A DNA stretch of 64,000 nt from Branchiostoma floridae (taxonomy: Eukaryota; Chordata; Leptocardii; Amphioxiformes; Branchiostomatidae). The notes under the pieces are model-generated. The model did not search any database. It saw only the letters and a program-made list of their open reading frames with translations, and was not told the origin of the DNA. The stretch is taken from contig NC_049982.1 in NCBI RefSeq assembly GCF_000003815.2, forward strand, positions 5,299,105 through 5,363,104. The letters are read 5' to 3'. The translations under genes and the position numbers were made by a program. Each line of letters begins with the position of its first letter. Position 1 is the stretch's first letter. Positions 1-12,500 of the stretch are shown here, piece by piece.

Positions 1-388
1 ATTGGAAACCAAACAGGCAAATTAGTCCAAGAAAGAGATCTGACATAGACTGACAGTGGTCTGAGATATAACTTCGGAGAACAATGCCTACTCCAGAGAG
101 AACTGCAGTGTACTCTCCTGTCCGATTGAGTACTCAGAGATATTTATTGCTCTACTCTGAGTGATACATATTATTTCTATTCATTTGATAATACATAAGA
201 CTGCAGTGATTACCACAGGCTGAGAACCTACTATCCCTGTAATGTGAAATTTTGTCTCAATACCATTTCATGTACATTTTGTGTATTGTTGATTGATAAG
301 GGTGGCTTTCTTTGATCTGGAATAAGCAAAACTAGTTAATGAACTATTGCAATGATGTATGACAACTCATAATATTTGCCCTCCCCAG
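1..388 (+). other. intron of LARGE
   Basis: No coding exon is recognisable. The stretch ends in a pyrimidine-rich acceptor CCTCCCCAG directly before the first LARGE exon in the window, so it is read as intron. Confidence 0.6.
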
Positions 389-2723
389 GCCTTGGTGGTC
401 CCAGCGTTTGAAACCCTGCGGTATCGGCTGTCCTTCCCCAAGTCTAAGGCAGAGCTGCTGTCTATGTTGGACATGGGAACTCTCTACACTTTCAGGTATG
501 AAAAAGCCATCCGCTTTATCATCTGTTGTTCCTGTTGGGTGAGAGGTACTTGTACGCAGATGTGGAGGCTTGATGGTACTGTATCCTGCCAGCAGCCTCT
601 ATTCTTATGGTTGGCACTGTGTACATGAAAGTTTAAGACAAAAGATCTTCCTTATTATGAACAAAGTATCAGCCTATCCAATATTCTTTGGCCAATTTCA
701 ACTAGAAGAGGTTTAAACAATATACTTGTAAAAATTGCTGGATTTGAACTCAGAAGTGTGTCACTTGTCAGCTACTAATGTTCAATTTTAGAAAAATGTT
801 TAGAAACTGTCATTTCAGTGAACTTTTTTTTCGTTCTACAACTGGTTTCTAACATTTGCAAAAACTGTCCCCACAGATACCATGTGTGGCAGAAGGGCCA
901 TGCCCCCACAAACTATGCCAAGTGGAGAACAGCAACCACACCATACAGGGTAAAGTATATAGCAATTCAAGTTTAAAGACTATATAGTTTTGAGTCCACT
1001 GTAGACTGCAATGTAGAAGATAAAGCCCCAAGATATTGGACAATTCTGTACTAAGTTATTAGGAAATGGTACTCTTTTCATTTTTAATTTGTGCTAATAA
1101 CGACCTCTGCATATGCACATGGACCATTTGGCCAGTGTGGTCAATATTCGGCGGTGCCTCAGATGATTATTCCACTGACCCACACACACACTCACAAGCA
1201 TTACAAACCCAGTCTACTGCATGTGTACTAGTGTATTGTGTCCATTGACTGGTCACCATAGACTGGCTTGACTGACAGTGTATACATACATGCAAGCTTT
1301 TAACTTCAAGTAGATTGACCTTTTCCCCACATTAAACTGTGACGATCCCCCCCCAAGGTGAATTGGGAGCCTGACTTCGAGCCGTACATCGTGGTGCGTA
1401 AGGACCAGCTGCCGGAGTACGACACCAGGTTTGTGGGGTTTGGCTGGAACAAAGTCTCACACATCATGGAGCTGGACGCACAGGGGTGAGACAACTCTTT
1501 CTTTCATCAGTTGTTACCTCCGCCAAGAAGGTTACATTTTGGGTAGCGTTTGTGTGTGCACGTGTGTGTGTGTTTGTAGAAGACCAGCATAACTTAAGAA
1601 TGCCTCGATGGATTGTGATTGTATTGAGATTTGGTATGTGGGTAGGTCTTGATGAGACCTCGAAATGATAAGATTTTGGGGCCCCTATCAGTTTGTTATT
1701 GTACTGCACCAGAACTTCCTGGTTTCAAATTTCTCATTGTCGGCATCAAAGTCCATGTTGAAGATACCCAAAAGCTTGGCTAAGCTTGGTAGTTTGGAAT
1801 TGCAAGCTTGCTAGTTTGGAATAGATTAACAGTTATAAACTTAAGATATTTTGACTTGGTGGTAGAAACAGTGGTAGTCTTTCCTATTGTACTAGGAGGA
1901 CACAGCTTCGAATGTGGCAAGGAATTGAGAAGACACAGTGGAATTCACAGAGTTAATTTGATGCAGTTCAGTTTCAGTCATTATGAAACAGTGACCTCTT
2001 TAAGAGTTTGAAATATACTTAGTCAAGAAGAGATAATTGCTTAGTATTGATATTGATTTATGTGTGATCCCCCGGTCAGGTACGAGTTCATCATCCTGCC
2101 CAACGCCTTCATCATCCACATGCCGCACGCCCCCAGCTTCGACATCGCCAAGTTCAGGTCCAGCGAGCAGTACAGAACGTAAGTCCCAGTTTTCACATAA
2201 TTTTCCTTTCAGACACAGATTTTAGGCCTTTACAAACTTTCCTACAACTATAACTTACCTTGCTTCAATAACTTTGCTGTCACATTTAGGAACACATCAT
2301 TTTTAACAGTGCTAAGATTGCAAATTCAATGTAGTATTTGCCATTCTAATGTAATACTAATACTGTATGTTAAATAAATGCAAATGCCTAGTATGTACTC
2401 ATATACATATCAATCAAGCAAATGTTTGCTTGCATCATAAGTTGATGCGTGGTGGCTACAGACAGTTCAGACAGTTCTCACCATGTTGTTCTGCACTGGG
2501 CATAGACCAATTGGATCTGGAGACACCCAGCCCGTGGAATGTGTTGAAGACCTGATCTTCCCATCTCCCTCTTGGGCAGCCTCTGCACATTCCGTATCTG
2601 TGTATCTGAAAAAACTTCATTTCCATTTTCAGGTGTCTGAAGGTGCTAAAGGATGAATTCCAAAAAGACTTGCAACGAAAGTACGGCTTCTCCGCCAACA
2701 AATACGTGGCCAACGACAGGTGA
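389..2723 (+). CDS. LARGE1: LARGE xylosyl-/glucuronyltransferase, C-terminal exons (5' part outside window)
   Basis: Five exons are visible: 389-495, 877-949, 1358-1485, 2080-2178 and 2633-2723. Each is bounded by AG/GT and together they give an open frame of 165 codons plus TGA. The protein includes [61 protein letters not shown] and [11 protein letters not shown] recognise this as the C-terminal glucuronyltransferase half of LARGE, the Golgi enzyme that extends matriglycan on alpha-dystroglycan by alternating xylose and glucuronic acid. The N-terminal xylosyltransferase half, the signal anchor and the DxD motifs lie upstream of the window. The gene ends in VANDR-stop. The stop lies inside a donor-like AG|GTGATG, so an alternative last exon cannot be excluded. 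Family assignment is very secure; whether it is the LARGE1 or LARGE2 orthologue is undefined in an invertebrate. Confidence 0.93.
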
Positions 2724-2912
2724 TGATGGTGATGGCCGGGAGGCCGGCCGTTTCCATAGTAACCTAGCCACGCCCCTCATCATCCCCATCCAGTGCTGGA
2801 CCACTGCTTCTGCCTGCTGATGTCACCCAGCCTTGTTTCTCCTGCCACGAAATCAGGCCACTTAGAAGGAGCCATTGTTTAGCCTACACTGTAACTCAAG
2901 TCCTTTTTTCGC

Positions 2913-3044
2913 GGGTAACCCACATCCGTTGTTTGAAAAAAAAAACGGATATCAAAATGTTCCAGTTTTAAACCACCGTTCATCGACATGATATCCAGAA
3001 ATAACCTGGTTTTTTTTTTAAACAAAGCGGACATAAGTTACCCT
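2913..3044. repeat. decayed inverted-repeat element in LARGE 3' region
   Basis: GGGTAACCCACATCCG at 2913 faces CGGACATAAGTTACCCT ending at 3044 in inverted orientation. A-rich and T-rich stretches follow the two arms. Several mismatches suggest an old foldback. Confidence 0.35.
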
Positions 3045-5875
3045 ATGGATAAAGGTGAATTGACGTTACATGTTAGTATAAAATTTTCATGATGAGTTGT
3101 TTAAATACAAAATGTGTTCTCTGACTCAAAGATTGGTCTCACCACCAGAATTTTTGGCTACATTCTATTTTCTGATGTGTTTTTTTGTGTTTTGGAACAG
3201 AAGACATTTTGGAATTTAAAAACATCATATTAAGCAAGCAAAGTGATGAATATTGCAATTCTGAAACACAAACTGTATGACAAGCTCTTTGGAGGCTAAC
3301 ATGCCCAGTGTATTAATAACACTGTCTAAAGTGATTTCCCCAAAAAATTGGCACTGAAATGCATTACGGGTCACAGTCCAAGGATATTTAGAATTTCTTA
3401 GGAACAGTGGCTAGCCAGAGGTCATAAAAATGCAGGCACACCCCCTAGAGCTTATTAACACAATGTCATACATATAGATGTCATTAGATGGTAAAGGTCA
3501 AGTTCAAAATGTGAGCAGATGACATTCAGTGCTCTGGAATTAGTTGTCATCTTAGGAAGAGTGTTATGATTGACAAAGGCCGTTCCTGTTAAACAAGGCT
3601 AATGCTGCAATGCAAGCTGCTGTTTTTCAACTCTGTAAATAATGAGAAACTAAGACTTAGATCACGACAAAACTTCTTGGTCTATAGAATGTTAAATGCA
3701 CTCAATAGCAATAGAGGTCTGTGTTTCAGTGGATATGATCAATAATATTAGGATTTGGGAAAATGTGAACAATTCATGGGCAGAATGTTGCAAAATGTGG
3801 AAAGAAAATCTCCAAATTCAGTTTTGTTAAGTTGAGTTGGTCATCACAAATAAACCAGGCAGTGATGTTACAATAGTTTTGTATGGACAAAGTGCCAGGT
3901 ACTTTTAAGATACAGTATTGAGAAAAGCCCATGTTTGAACATTGAGAAATATCTGGCTCATTTCAGTCTGCTGTTTGCCTATCCCGGGCTTCTCATATGA
4001 CAATCAGGCTCATTTCAGTTCCATCTCTGTAGGCATTGACTTTGTAAATAGTTTTTTTCTTTGTCACCGCATTTGAGGCGTGTACTTAATTCTGTGCCAA
4101 AGATCGTTTTGTTGTCAGATAGATATTGTAACAGTATTCTCACTATATGTACTTTCAAGTGAAGACACAACTTTGTTTTCTCCCTTTTTTTGTCATATTG
4201 ACATACGTCAGTTAAAAGTAATTGGTGATGCACAGACCAAGATAGCACCAAATCCAGTCTGAAACTTGGAAATATTTGTTTGGACTAAAAAATCAGAAAA
4301 TGTATCAACATTTCAAATTGTTAACTTGGTAGCTTTCTAATTTAGATTCATCATCCCTACTTTCAGATTCTTCGATTCAAGATGATGTCGGTAACAGTTG
4401 CTTTCAGATTATTGTACAAAAAAAGCTCTTTAAACGGGGATGTGTCTTTATAAGAAAGTACTATAGATTGTAAAATATAGAGAAACTTTTGAGTAGTTAT
4501 TATAGAGGTGCCAAATTTTGTGAATTATATATATACTAGGTTGTGTAGTGTTCTTTGTCGAAAGTTACAATTTTTGATAGAATTAGTTGTTGTAATTGTC
4601 TTCCATTGTTTATTTTGTACAAGTGTCAGGACTTTGATGTCTAGTGTATTCTGGGTTACTGAATTGTTTTGAAAACCACTTTCTCCTGGTATGTTTTGTG
4701 TGTCAGAGAACAATGTTTGCTCCCCTTAAAAATTTGCAAAGTTTGCCTGTTGGCTAAATTTTGACTTTTGCTCTTTGCTGTGCAAGTGATGTGACCACCC
4801 CTTATTTTGAAATGGCACGTACCATGCCCTCTTGTTCATACTATCATTTTCTTGAGATTGGACTAGTCTAAAGCAGCAATCGGTTAAACTAGTATCAGCT
4901 CCAGTGATGAATTTTGATGATGACAAAATCTTAAGACGAAAAAGTATCTTGAGTCAAGGGCCAAGAAAGATGGAAAGAAATGCTTCCACTCAATAACCAT
5001 TTTGTTCTTGCAGTAAGCATTTATGGAAAAATAGTAAGACAAGCTGGGATCAACAATACAAGTCTTAGAAATCAAGCTGCTTTCATGAAAAGATAAAAAG
5101 ACGCCTTGCAAAGTCATAGTTCAAGGCCAAACTGAAAAGATCACGACAAGGGGACCAATCTGATTTCTGCATGCTATATAAGGTAATTCAAGAGATAAAT
5201 GACCATATTAGGTAGGACTCCTATGGGAGATGGGAATGTGGTCCTGTAAATAGACATCAGCTATCTCTTTTACAAAGAGAATTTAGAAATACAATGTATC
5301 TACAACATGTGTTAACATTAGATTTCCGCTAGATGTGCACGAACTATGTTGGATTTCCTGTACCACAGATCTTCTATTCTAAGCGCTGCTGGGAGAAATA
5401 GTCTGTGGCTGTAATCTCCAAGCAGATGGGTGGAAAGATGTTGGCTTTCTCAAACTTCTTGGTTGGCAGACAGAAATCAGGGGAAGTTGATTCGTTGAAT
5501 TTTGTTTTTGGTCCCAAAATCAACTTGGTGATTAGATGGCTCTGCTGTCTGATGCTGTGCCACATTTTGTCAAGGATGGTGGCTGTGGCAGTGGAATACA
5601 GTGCCTGTACTTTGTGTCCAAGTAGAGGCCAGATTGAGCATTCTGTTCATGTGCCCAAAAGAACATTCAGCAGCTTGTTTTGGGTCCTATTTGAGGACAA
5701 ACATTGGGTGCCAGCCTTTTTAACTCTTCTCCACTCTCTAGCTTGGTAGCTTCCCTTTGGAAGATGACTTACGACTGAGAGAGAAAAGCTAAAAGGCTGG
5801 CACCTCGGCTTGACAAACATTTTCTGTGGGCTCAAACTACTTGCACTTTTTTACACTACTTAAGACACACTTTTG

Positions 5876-5991
5876 TAGCCTGGGTACCATCCTATTTCTA
5901 CCAGGGCTCCTTACACTCACTTCCCTAAAAAAAATTTTTAGGGGTAGCGAGTATAAGGAGCCCCGGTAGAATACGGATGGTACTCAGGCTA
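5876..5991. mobile_element. foldback MITE, TAGCCTGG-ended family
   Basis: The element starts TAGCCTGGGTACCATCC and ends GGATGGTACTCAGGCTA, so the termini are inverted copies. The arms continue inward with CTACCAGGGCTCCTTA opposite AAGGAGCCCCGGTAG. The whole 116 bp is a near palindrome. Related ends are found at 28218, 33287 and 54390 in this window. No coding capacity. Confidence 0.75.
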
Positions 5992-6290
5992 ACACTTTTG
6001 ACCACACAATCATATGGAGCTTTGAAGGTTACAAGTAATGCATAGTGGGAACATTATGGACATAATAAGAGATGCTTACTTGCACTAGGGACAAAAAGTG
6101 ATACATGATTGTAAGTATATCTCATAGTTCAGACAGTTTCATCTGCAATAGTTACTACTAGACACGTGTTGTTAGGTTTGAGAGTCTATTTTTGTAAACA
6201 ATGTAGATAATCTGTACAGTCACCCTGCACTGACGAATGGAGGCGAACCCTACCCTACCATAGACTGATTTTGTATGAAGCTGGAAGACA

Positions 6291-6296
6291 AATAAA
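6291..6296 (+). promoter_or_regulatory. polyadenylation signal, LARGE
   Basis: AATAAA on the + strand, followed by a T/GT-rich stretch (TTTTATGTGTGATTTGTCTGT) suitable as a downstream element. It is the best candidate end for the LARGE transcript. Confidence 0.5.
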
Positions 6297-9200
6297 ATGA
6301 TGGAAATTTTATGTGTGATTTGTCTGTCATCTTTTTGTTAGTACTATTGTAGACAGTATATGTAGTCACACCCAAGTATTTTGAGTAGTCTCTTGTTTCG
6401 ACATCGGTTACCTACCTACCTACCTAGTCCCTTGACCTCCAGGTCGTTGGGGAGACAAGGTAGCCATGAAGATGGAGAGTTGTCTCCAGGCCCTTCTGTC
6501 TTCAGCTACAGCCAGACAGAAGTTACTGTCTAATCATCGGCTGTATGTCTCCTGAGCTTCTAGCATGTATTTGTAACTAGCCTTCAGCTGCAGGCATGAA
6601 CTGGCCACTTCTAAAGTCATATCCAGTTGCTTGAGTAATTGCTATTTGGAATATCTTATTACCTGGATGTCTACTCTTCATTGAGGAAACTGTGTACAGT
6701 ATCTAACAGTAGTGTACTTTTAAATATCAACAGAAGCTGAAAAAAAATTTCAGGATTTGCCAACATCCATATATCCAAGGAAAACAAGAAAGGCAATATG
6801 AGGAATGCATGAAACATTTATTGTGTGACTCTTGAACTTAATTTTCTAGTGCTTCTATAAATAACAACTTGGCACTTTCAAGTATCCAGTAGTGCTAAAG
6901 AGCCAAAACAACATCATAACTGGAAAGTGTTTGCAACTAAACACCTACATAATTAATTTTCCAATTGGAAAATGTCAACAACTTTATTATATATAGAGCT
7001 GGACATCTTTACCAACTCAGCTCAGTCAACTTGGCACAACACCTTGGACAACTCTGCCCAACGCCCTGAGCCTTCTGTATTTGGGTACTGGGTAGAGTTG
7101 ACCAGGGTTTGGGGGCTGAGTTGGCCTGATCAGCTACAAGCGAGGTTGGTAAAGGGCCCAAGCATCCGACATCCTTATCTTAGCATACAGACTAAACGGA
7201 CAGTAAAATGTGCAGGCTATTGTTGACATTCAGTAACTCCTATCACTTTTAGTTTTAGATTATCAGCCTTTATCAGTGACCTGAACTTTTTTTCGTGGCG
7301 CATGTAATTTTTTTTCAATCAGCTTATAAGCTCTTTGGTGTCAGCATATATCTATAAGCTTTGTGTCTTATTTTCAAACATTGGCTGGTGTGTTACGCCA
7401 AAGGCGTGTTAATATATATACCAGCTATATCGACATTCATGGTTTATCCTGGCTAGGCATGTACGTTACAATGAGGAGTGAGTTGTCTTTGCAGTACAAG
7501 CATGTGATTCGAGCAAAACACATTACCCTGATTTCGCATTGGAACTACCTTGCATTGCTTTGCACTTTATAATACTGCCTTGAGATTTTACAACATTTCG
7601 GCATTTACACTATAGCACTAGAACAAATCTGATATGATAAAATATATATGTGTGCCCTTTAGTAACTGTCATGTGTGGCTGACAACTTTACAGGCCTCGG
7701 CAATTAGGTGAGGAGACAAAAGTATACTTGACTGCAAACGTTTGAGCACAACATACAACAGCGGACGGATGATGCTGATGCTGACAGTATACAAACTCAA
7801 GAATAATATGTAGCACCATTACTGGTAGATAACACAAACTTTTAGAACACATCAATTTGCTGGATCCAGCTAAAATATTTCAGTAAGGTAACAAACAAGC
7901 TATATTTGTGCTATATGAATAGAAAAGCACAAAAAATTTGGCACATTTACAGCACTTTACAAAGTTGTGACATGACTAGAATAAAGTTAATGCAACAAAA
8001 AAGCTAACCTTACGTAATGATAATTTTAAGTAAACATGTTCATGTATGTGCCCTTTTTTCTCTGAATGCAAAAGAAGATGTATTCCTCAGCCCCAAGTTA
8101 TTGCAAATGGGTAAGGGAAATGTGTTCAAAAGTACACATAGTTATGCAGTATGAATGAGAAGTAAACACTAGCTCAACAATTTGTGTGCAATTCTATGTA
8201 TGTGAGCATATTACTCATCTACGTTTAAGATGATTTGATCTTTTGGCTATCATCACACAGACTTCAATGCTCATGAAAAGTAGACCAGCAGAAATTTGCC
8301 ACTGTAAACATGAACATAGAAGAGTGGAGGTGATTGAGAACAACATTGTAACAATATAATTTTGCCATGTGATATACACATGTATCTCTGGAAAATGTCT
8401 CTAAAGAGATCTTCAACCTAATATGCAACGTCGCCCAGTAAAATGTACTCATTTAAATCGTGCATACCTGTGGTGTGTGCTGCCCTATGCAACTTTTGAA
8501 CACACCGTTTTACACAGCGGCGAGTATAAGTATTGAACTAGAGAATAAGGGAGTAGATGGTATGGAAACTCTATCATCAACTCCCATTTTGCACCTTCCA
8601 AATATCAGCTGAATCAAAATGGCAACAACACATGCAGAAATACTCAGATCCACACAACAATCGTGTGAGGTCCATCAGATTCTGTATTCTCTGCAGTTTA
8701 ACAGATTCAACTTTAAACATCACTACTGAAGCAGCTATATGAAATCTATGCAATATTCAATTTTAACATCTATATTTAATCTCTTTTTAAATTTTGTTCA
8801 ATTTCAACATTAATTTCTAATCTCTTTTTGATTTTTTTTTTACAATGAATAAATACATATACATATAAATGGACATCTAAATATACTTATTAATAAACAA
8901 CAACTATTTGTAAAGAAATATAGACTTGGTCAAACTTTCTTAAACTTAACACTGGCATAGTAAAATTGTCTTTTGATTTCTTAAAATTATTTTTCACCTG
9001 GTAAAATCTTGAGAAGATGGTTTTAAAGGATATTCTTGTCAAGATGATACAATATTGGCACTCAAAACTTTGACTATAAAACAACTTTTAGTCATTTGTA
9101 AAAAAAATAATGGAATGAACCATGAAAAGAGAAGTTACATAAAATATTTTCTCATGGTAATCTTCGTATAACGTCTTAACACGTATCTGTCTCGGAGAAG

Positions 9201-9593
9201 AGGTGTCCTTAACACCCAACATTGCACATTGGCCTTTCTGCACTTAGACATCACTTTCACTTTAAAATTGTTTTAACAGGGCATTTTATCTGTTTTAACT
9301 TAGTGACAGATTTTGATACCCAAAATTTCTGGTACCGTTTTCCTTTAAATGGTCTGAAATATGATGGTTACAATAAACAGTCAGACACTCTAAACACTCA
9401 GATAACAAATCTAACAAAATGTAGATTATTTTGCAGTAACTTTTTTAGCAATAAGAATTCTTTTGTCAGTAGAAGTTTTGTAACTTGTAAAACTACTTAC
9501 AAACATAATAGTACATGGCAACAATAACAACATGTATGACTTGGTCAGCAAATACAGCCCTCTATCCTAAGCCCTATCATGACCCAAGTTTGA
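6297..9593 (-). other. 3' UTR of the BTB-zinc finger gene and convergent spacer (inferred)
   Basis: No gene was recognised. The sequence is AT-rich, with short open frames that look random and a small CTAC-type repeat near 6411-6426. A minus-strand AATAAA at 6817-6822 would give the BTB-zinc finger gene a 3' UTR of about 2.8 kb, leaving roughly 0.5 kb between the two convergent transcripts. Confidence 0.4.
6817..6822 (-). promoter_or_regulatory. candidate polyadenylation signal, BTB-zinc finger gene
   Basis: TTTATT on the + strand is AATAAA on the minus strand. It is one of few such hexamers downstream of the minus-strand stop at 9594. Transcript evidence would be decisive. Confidence 0.3.
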
Positions 9594-12500
9594 TTACTTT
9601 CCCCAGGGATTGATGGACTCAAACATGTTCTCCACAGCCAACATGCTCTTGTTCTCCTGACCCCCAGGTAGAGCGATTCCTCCCTCTCCATCCACATGTC
9701 CTACCTGCTCTATTGTCTCACCTGGGATTTCCATGGCAACCCTGCCTTTGGTTACCATGGCAACCCCACCTGGGTCCAGCCCAGACAACTCTCCCCCTCC
9801 CATTCCCAACACACCTACTCCGTTGCTGGGTGGTTGCTCTGACCCCCCTTGACCTATGCCCTCAGATCCAGCTTGACCCGTGCCCTCTGACCCTACTTGA
9901 CCTATAACCTCAGCTCCAACTTGACCCATGCTTTCTGACACCACTTGACCTATAACCTCAGATCCAAGTTGACCTGTGCCATCTGACCCCACTTGACCTG
10001 TGCCATCTGACCCCTGCCCTTTGTCCTCACTGTCCGCGATGCCGTGCTTGGTGGCGAGGTGTCTCCTGATGTTGATCTTCTTGATGAATCCTGCGCCGCA
10101 CAGCTTGCAGAGCCAGGGGCGGTGGTTGGTGTGCTGGTAGCGGTGGTTGCGGTAGGCGGTGCTGTGGCGGAACTGCTGCCCGCAGGTCTCGCAGCGGTAG
10201 GGCTTGGCGTCGGAGTGGCGCAGCATGTGCTCCTTCAGGTGGCGCTTCTGCCGGAAGCTGTTGTCGCAGATGCTGCAGTGGAACGGCCGCTCGCCCGTGT
10301 GCAGCAGGAGGTGACGCTTCAGACCTACAGTCAGGGCATGAAAAAACTGCAATTAGACATGAAAGTTTTGCTGATTTTTTTCTTCAACTGACTAGAAAAC
10401 TTTTTCATGGAGGACTTTTTCTGATGCCTCTATGGCTAACTAGCTACAATTTGATTGATGATTATGATGATGATTAAACAATCAGCAAACTGTCGTGACT
10501 GTTAGACTGGGTGCCATTCTTCCTTGCCCAATTTTATCATCCTACTACAAAGTATTCCTTCTTACCTTCCATTCTTCTCTTCAAACTTTCCTTTACCTCT
10601 AAATAAATGAAACTATCCATGTGGAGGTCAAATGCCAAGGCCCCTGATGCATAAGGAAAACTTGACTATGCATTGTTTTTCCAAATGGAGCAACAGAAGC
10701 CATACACATCTGCTATGTATAAAGCATGATTGAGACAAGAACTGTTTACTCATCAGGGGCCTTCACCTTCATTTGGCCTGCACATGGGCAGTTGGATCTT
10801 TGAAACAGCTTATTCCACTCCTGTTACTGTTATTGGGTGGGCCGAATACTCTCTCTTCACACACAAGGTCTGAATTGTGAGGAGCTTACAACAGGTGGGG
10901 CTAAATCAAAAGGGTCTGGAGCGGCTGCCAGTGTGCGCTACGTCAGCAGGTGATCTCAACACGAAGACCACTCACCTGTATGGCAGTTGAAGACTGTGAC
11001 CACAAGTGTCCTAGGGACATTCCTGGTCAATCAGAATTTCATGCTAGTCAGAGCATCTGCTCCCCAGTGTAAGGGTGTCTAGTGCATCAATGTCTTATTC
11101 TTTTAAGTGCAAAGATGCACTGGATGCATGCCTAGCTAAAAGTCTCACCTGTATGGCAGGTGAACCTCTTGCTGCAGGTGGTGCAGACGTAGGGCTTCTC
11201 CCCCGTGTGGGAGTACATGTGCTCCTTGAGACGCTGCTTGTCCTTCAGCTCCTTCCCGCAGACAGGGCACTCCACCAGGCAGAGCTTGTAGTGCACCTTG
11301 GCATTAAGACAACACATCAATGCTACAACGCCGTACAGTAGAAGCCAGTTAATTGCACAACGGATAATCGCACACTTCTGTTAATTGCACAAAATCCCAA
11401 AACCCTGTGGTGGTGCGGTCCAGCTTAATAACTTTGTTGCACCATTTGGATAATCAAACGAAATGCACTGGCAAATGGGGTGTGCATTTAAGCGGCTCCT
11501 ACTGTACTCATCTACAAAGCTCTGAACAACAAACTCCCACCCTACATGCGCCAGATGTTTGTCTACTGCCAAGACCAAATCACAAAAACAACCAGGCAAA
11601 GCACAAGCAATTAACTTGCTGTCCCAAAACCCCGCCGAGAAACCTTCAGAAGAGCCATCGTCTACTGGCTTCCTTTAAGAGAATCTTAAGTTAAAGTAAC
11701 GGAAATGACAAAAATGAACGGACTCAAATATTGTAGCAGATCCTACTAGTATGTATTTTGTACCATGTATGTAAAAATTGAGTACTATATAGACTAATCA
11801 GACTCATTAGGACTTCAAGTGGTGTAAACTGTATCTCTATTAATAATATTATATACGTTGTCTGACCCTTGCCTCTTCCCTTATGACCTCAATGAAAGGC
11901 TTGAGGTCATGAAGAAAGAGGCAAGGGTTAGACAACGTATATAATAGAGCTACAGTTCATGAATAAACAAAGGTTCAAAGAAACAAACACCTTGTTGCAG
12001 TGCTTCTTCAGGTTGTTGTTGGCAGTGTAGGAGTGGCTGCAGAAGGGACACTCCCACTTCTGGACCTGCTGGTTGTAGTGTTCGGCATGGAGATGTCTGG
12101 TCTTCTCTTCCTGGCTGTCAAACCTAGGGGACAAGTTGGCCATGAACATAATTAACTCTGACCTGCACAGACACCACAACTCAGATCAAGTTAACACCAG
12201 GGTGACCAGACAAAACAGAACAATAGATGTCGACCAGTAGCCAGTAGACACCAAAACCATTACCTCATCCAACTTTTGAAAGACTCCATAGTCGGTCATC
12301 CTAAGAATGCAATACTATAGTCATGTATATGTTATTTATTTTACAGTCATTTTAGATAATAAGTTTTTATTAAGACAGAGCATTGTGATTTTTAAACCAG
12401 TATCATGCGCTATATATGGCCATGCAATTCAGCCTACAGCTGCAATGTGGCAACGTTCTAACATTGTATTGTACTGATTTTTTGTGTGGACAATGTCATT

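Larger units (their letters stand above)
2724..6296 (+). other. long 3' UTR of LARGE (inferred)
   Basis: There is no convincing coding exon in this AT-rich 3.6 kb. It runs from the LARGE stop to a canonical AATAAA at 6291, so it is most simply one long 3' UTR. It contains a decayed foldback at 2913-3044 and a clear palindromic MITE at 5876-5991. UTR length is inferred, not shown. Confidence 0.5.

Noticed and set aside
5405-5749. 114-codon open frame in the LARGE 3' region
   Set aside because: No recognisable motif, lies between the LARGE stop and its AATAAA; treated as chance.
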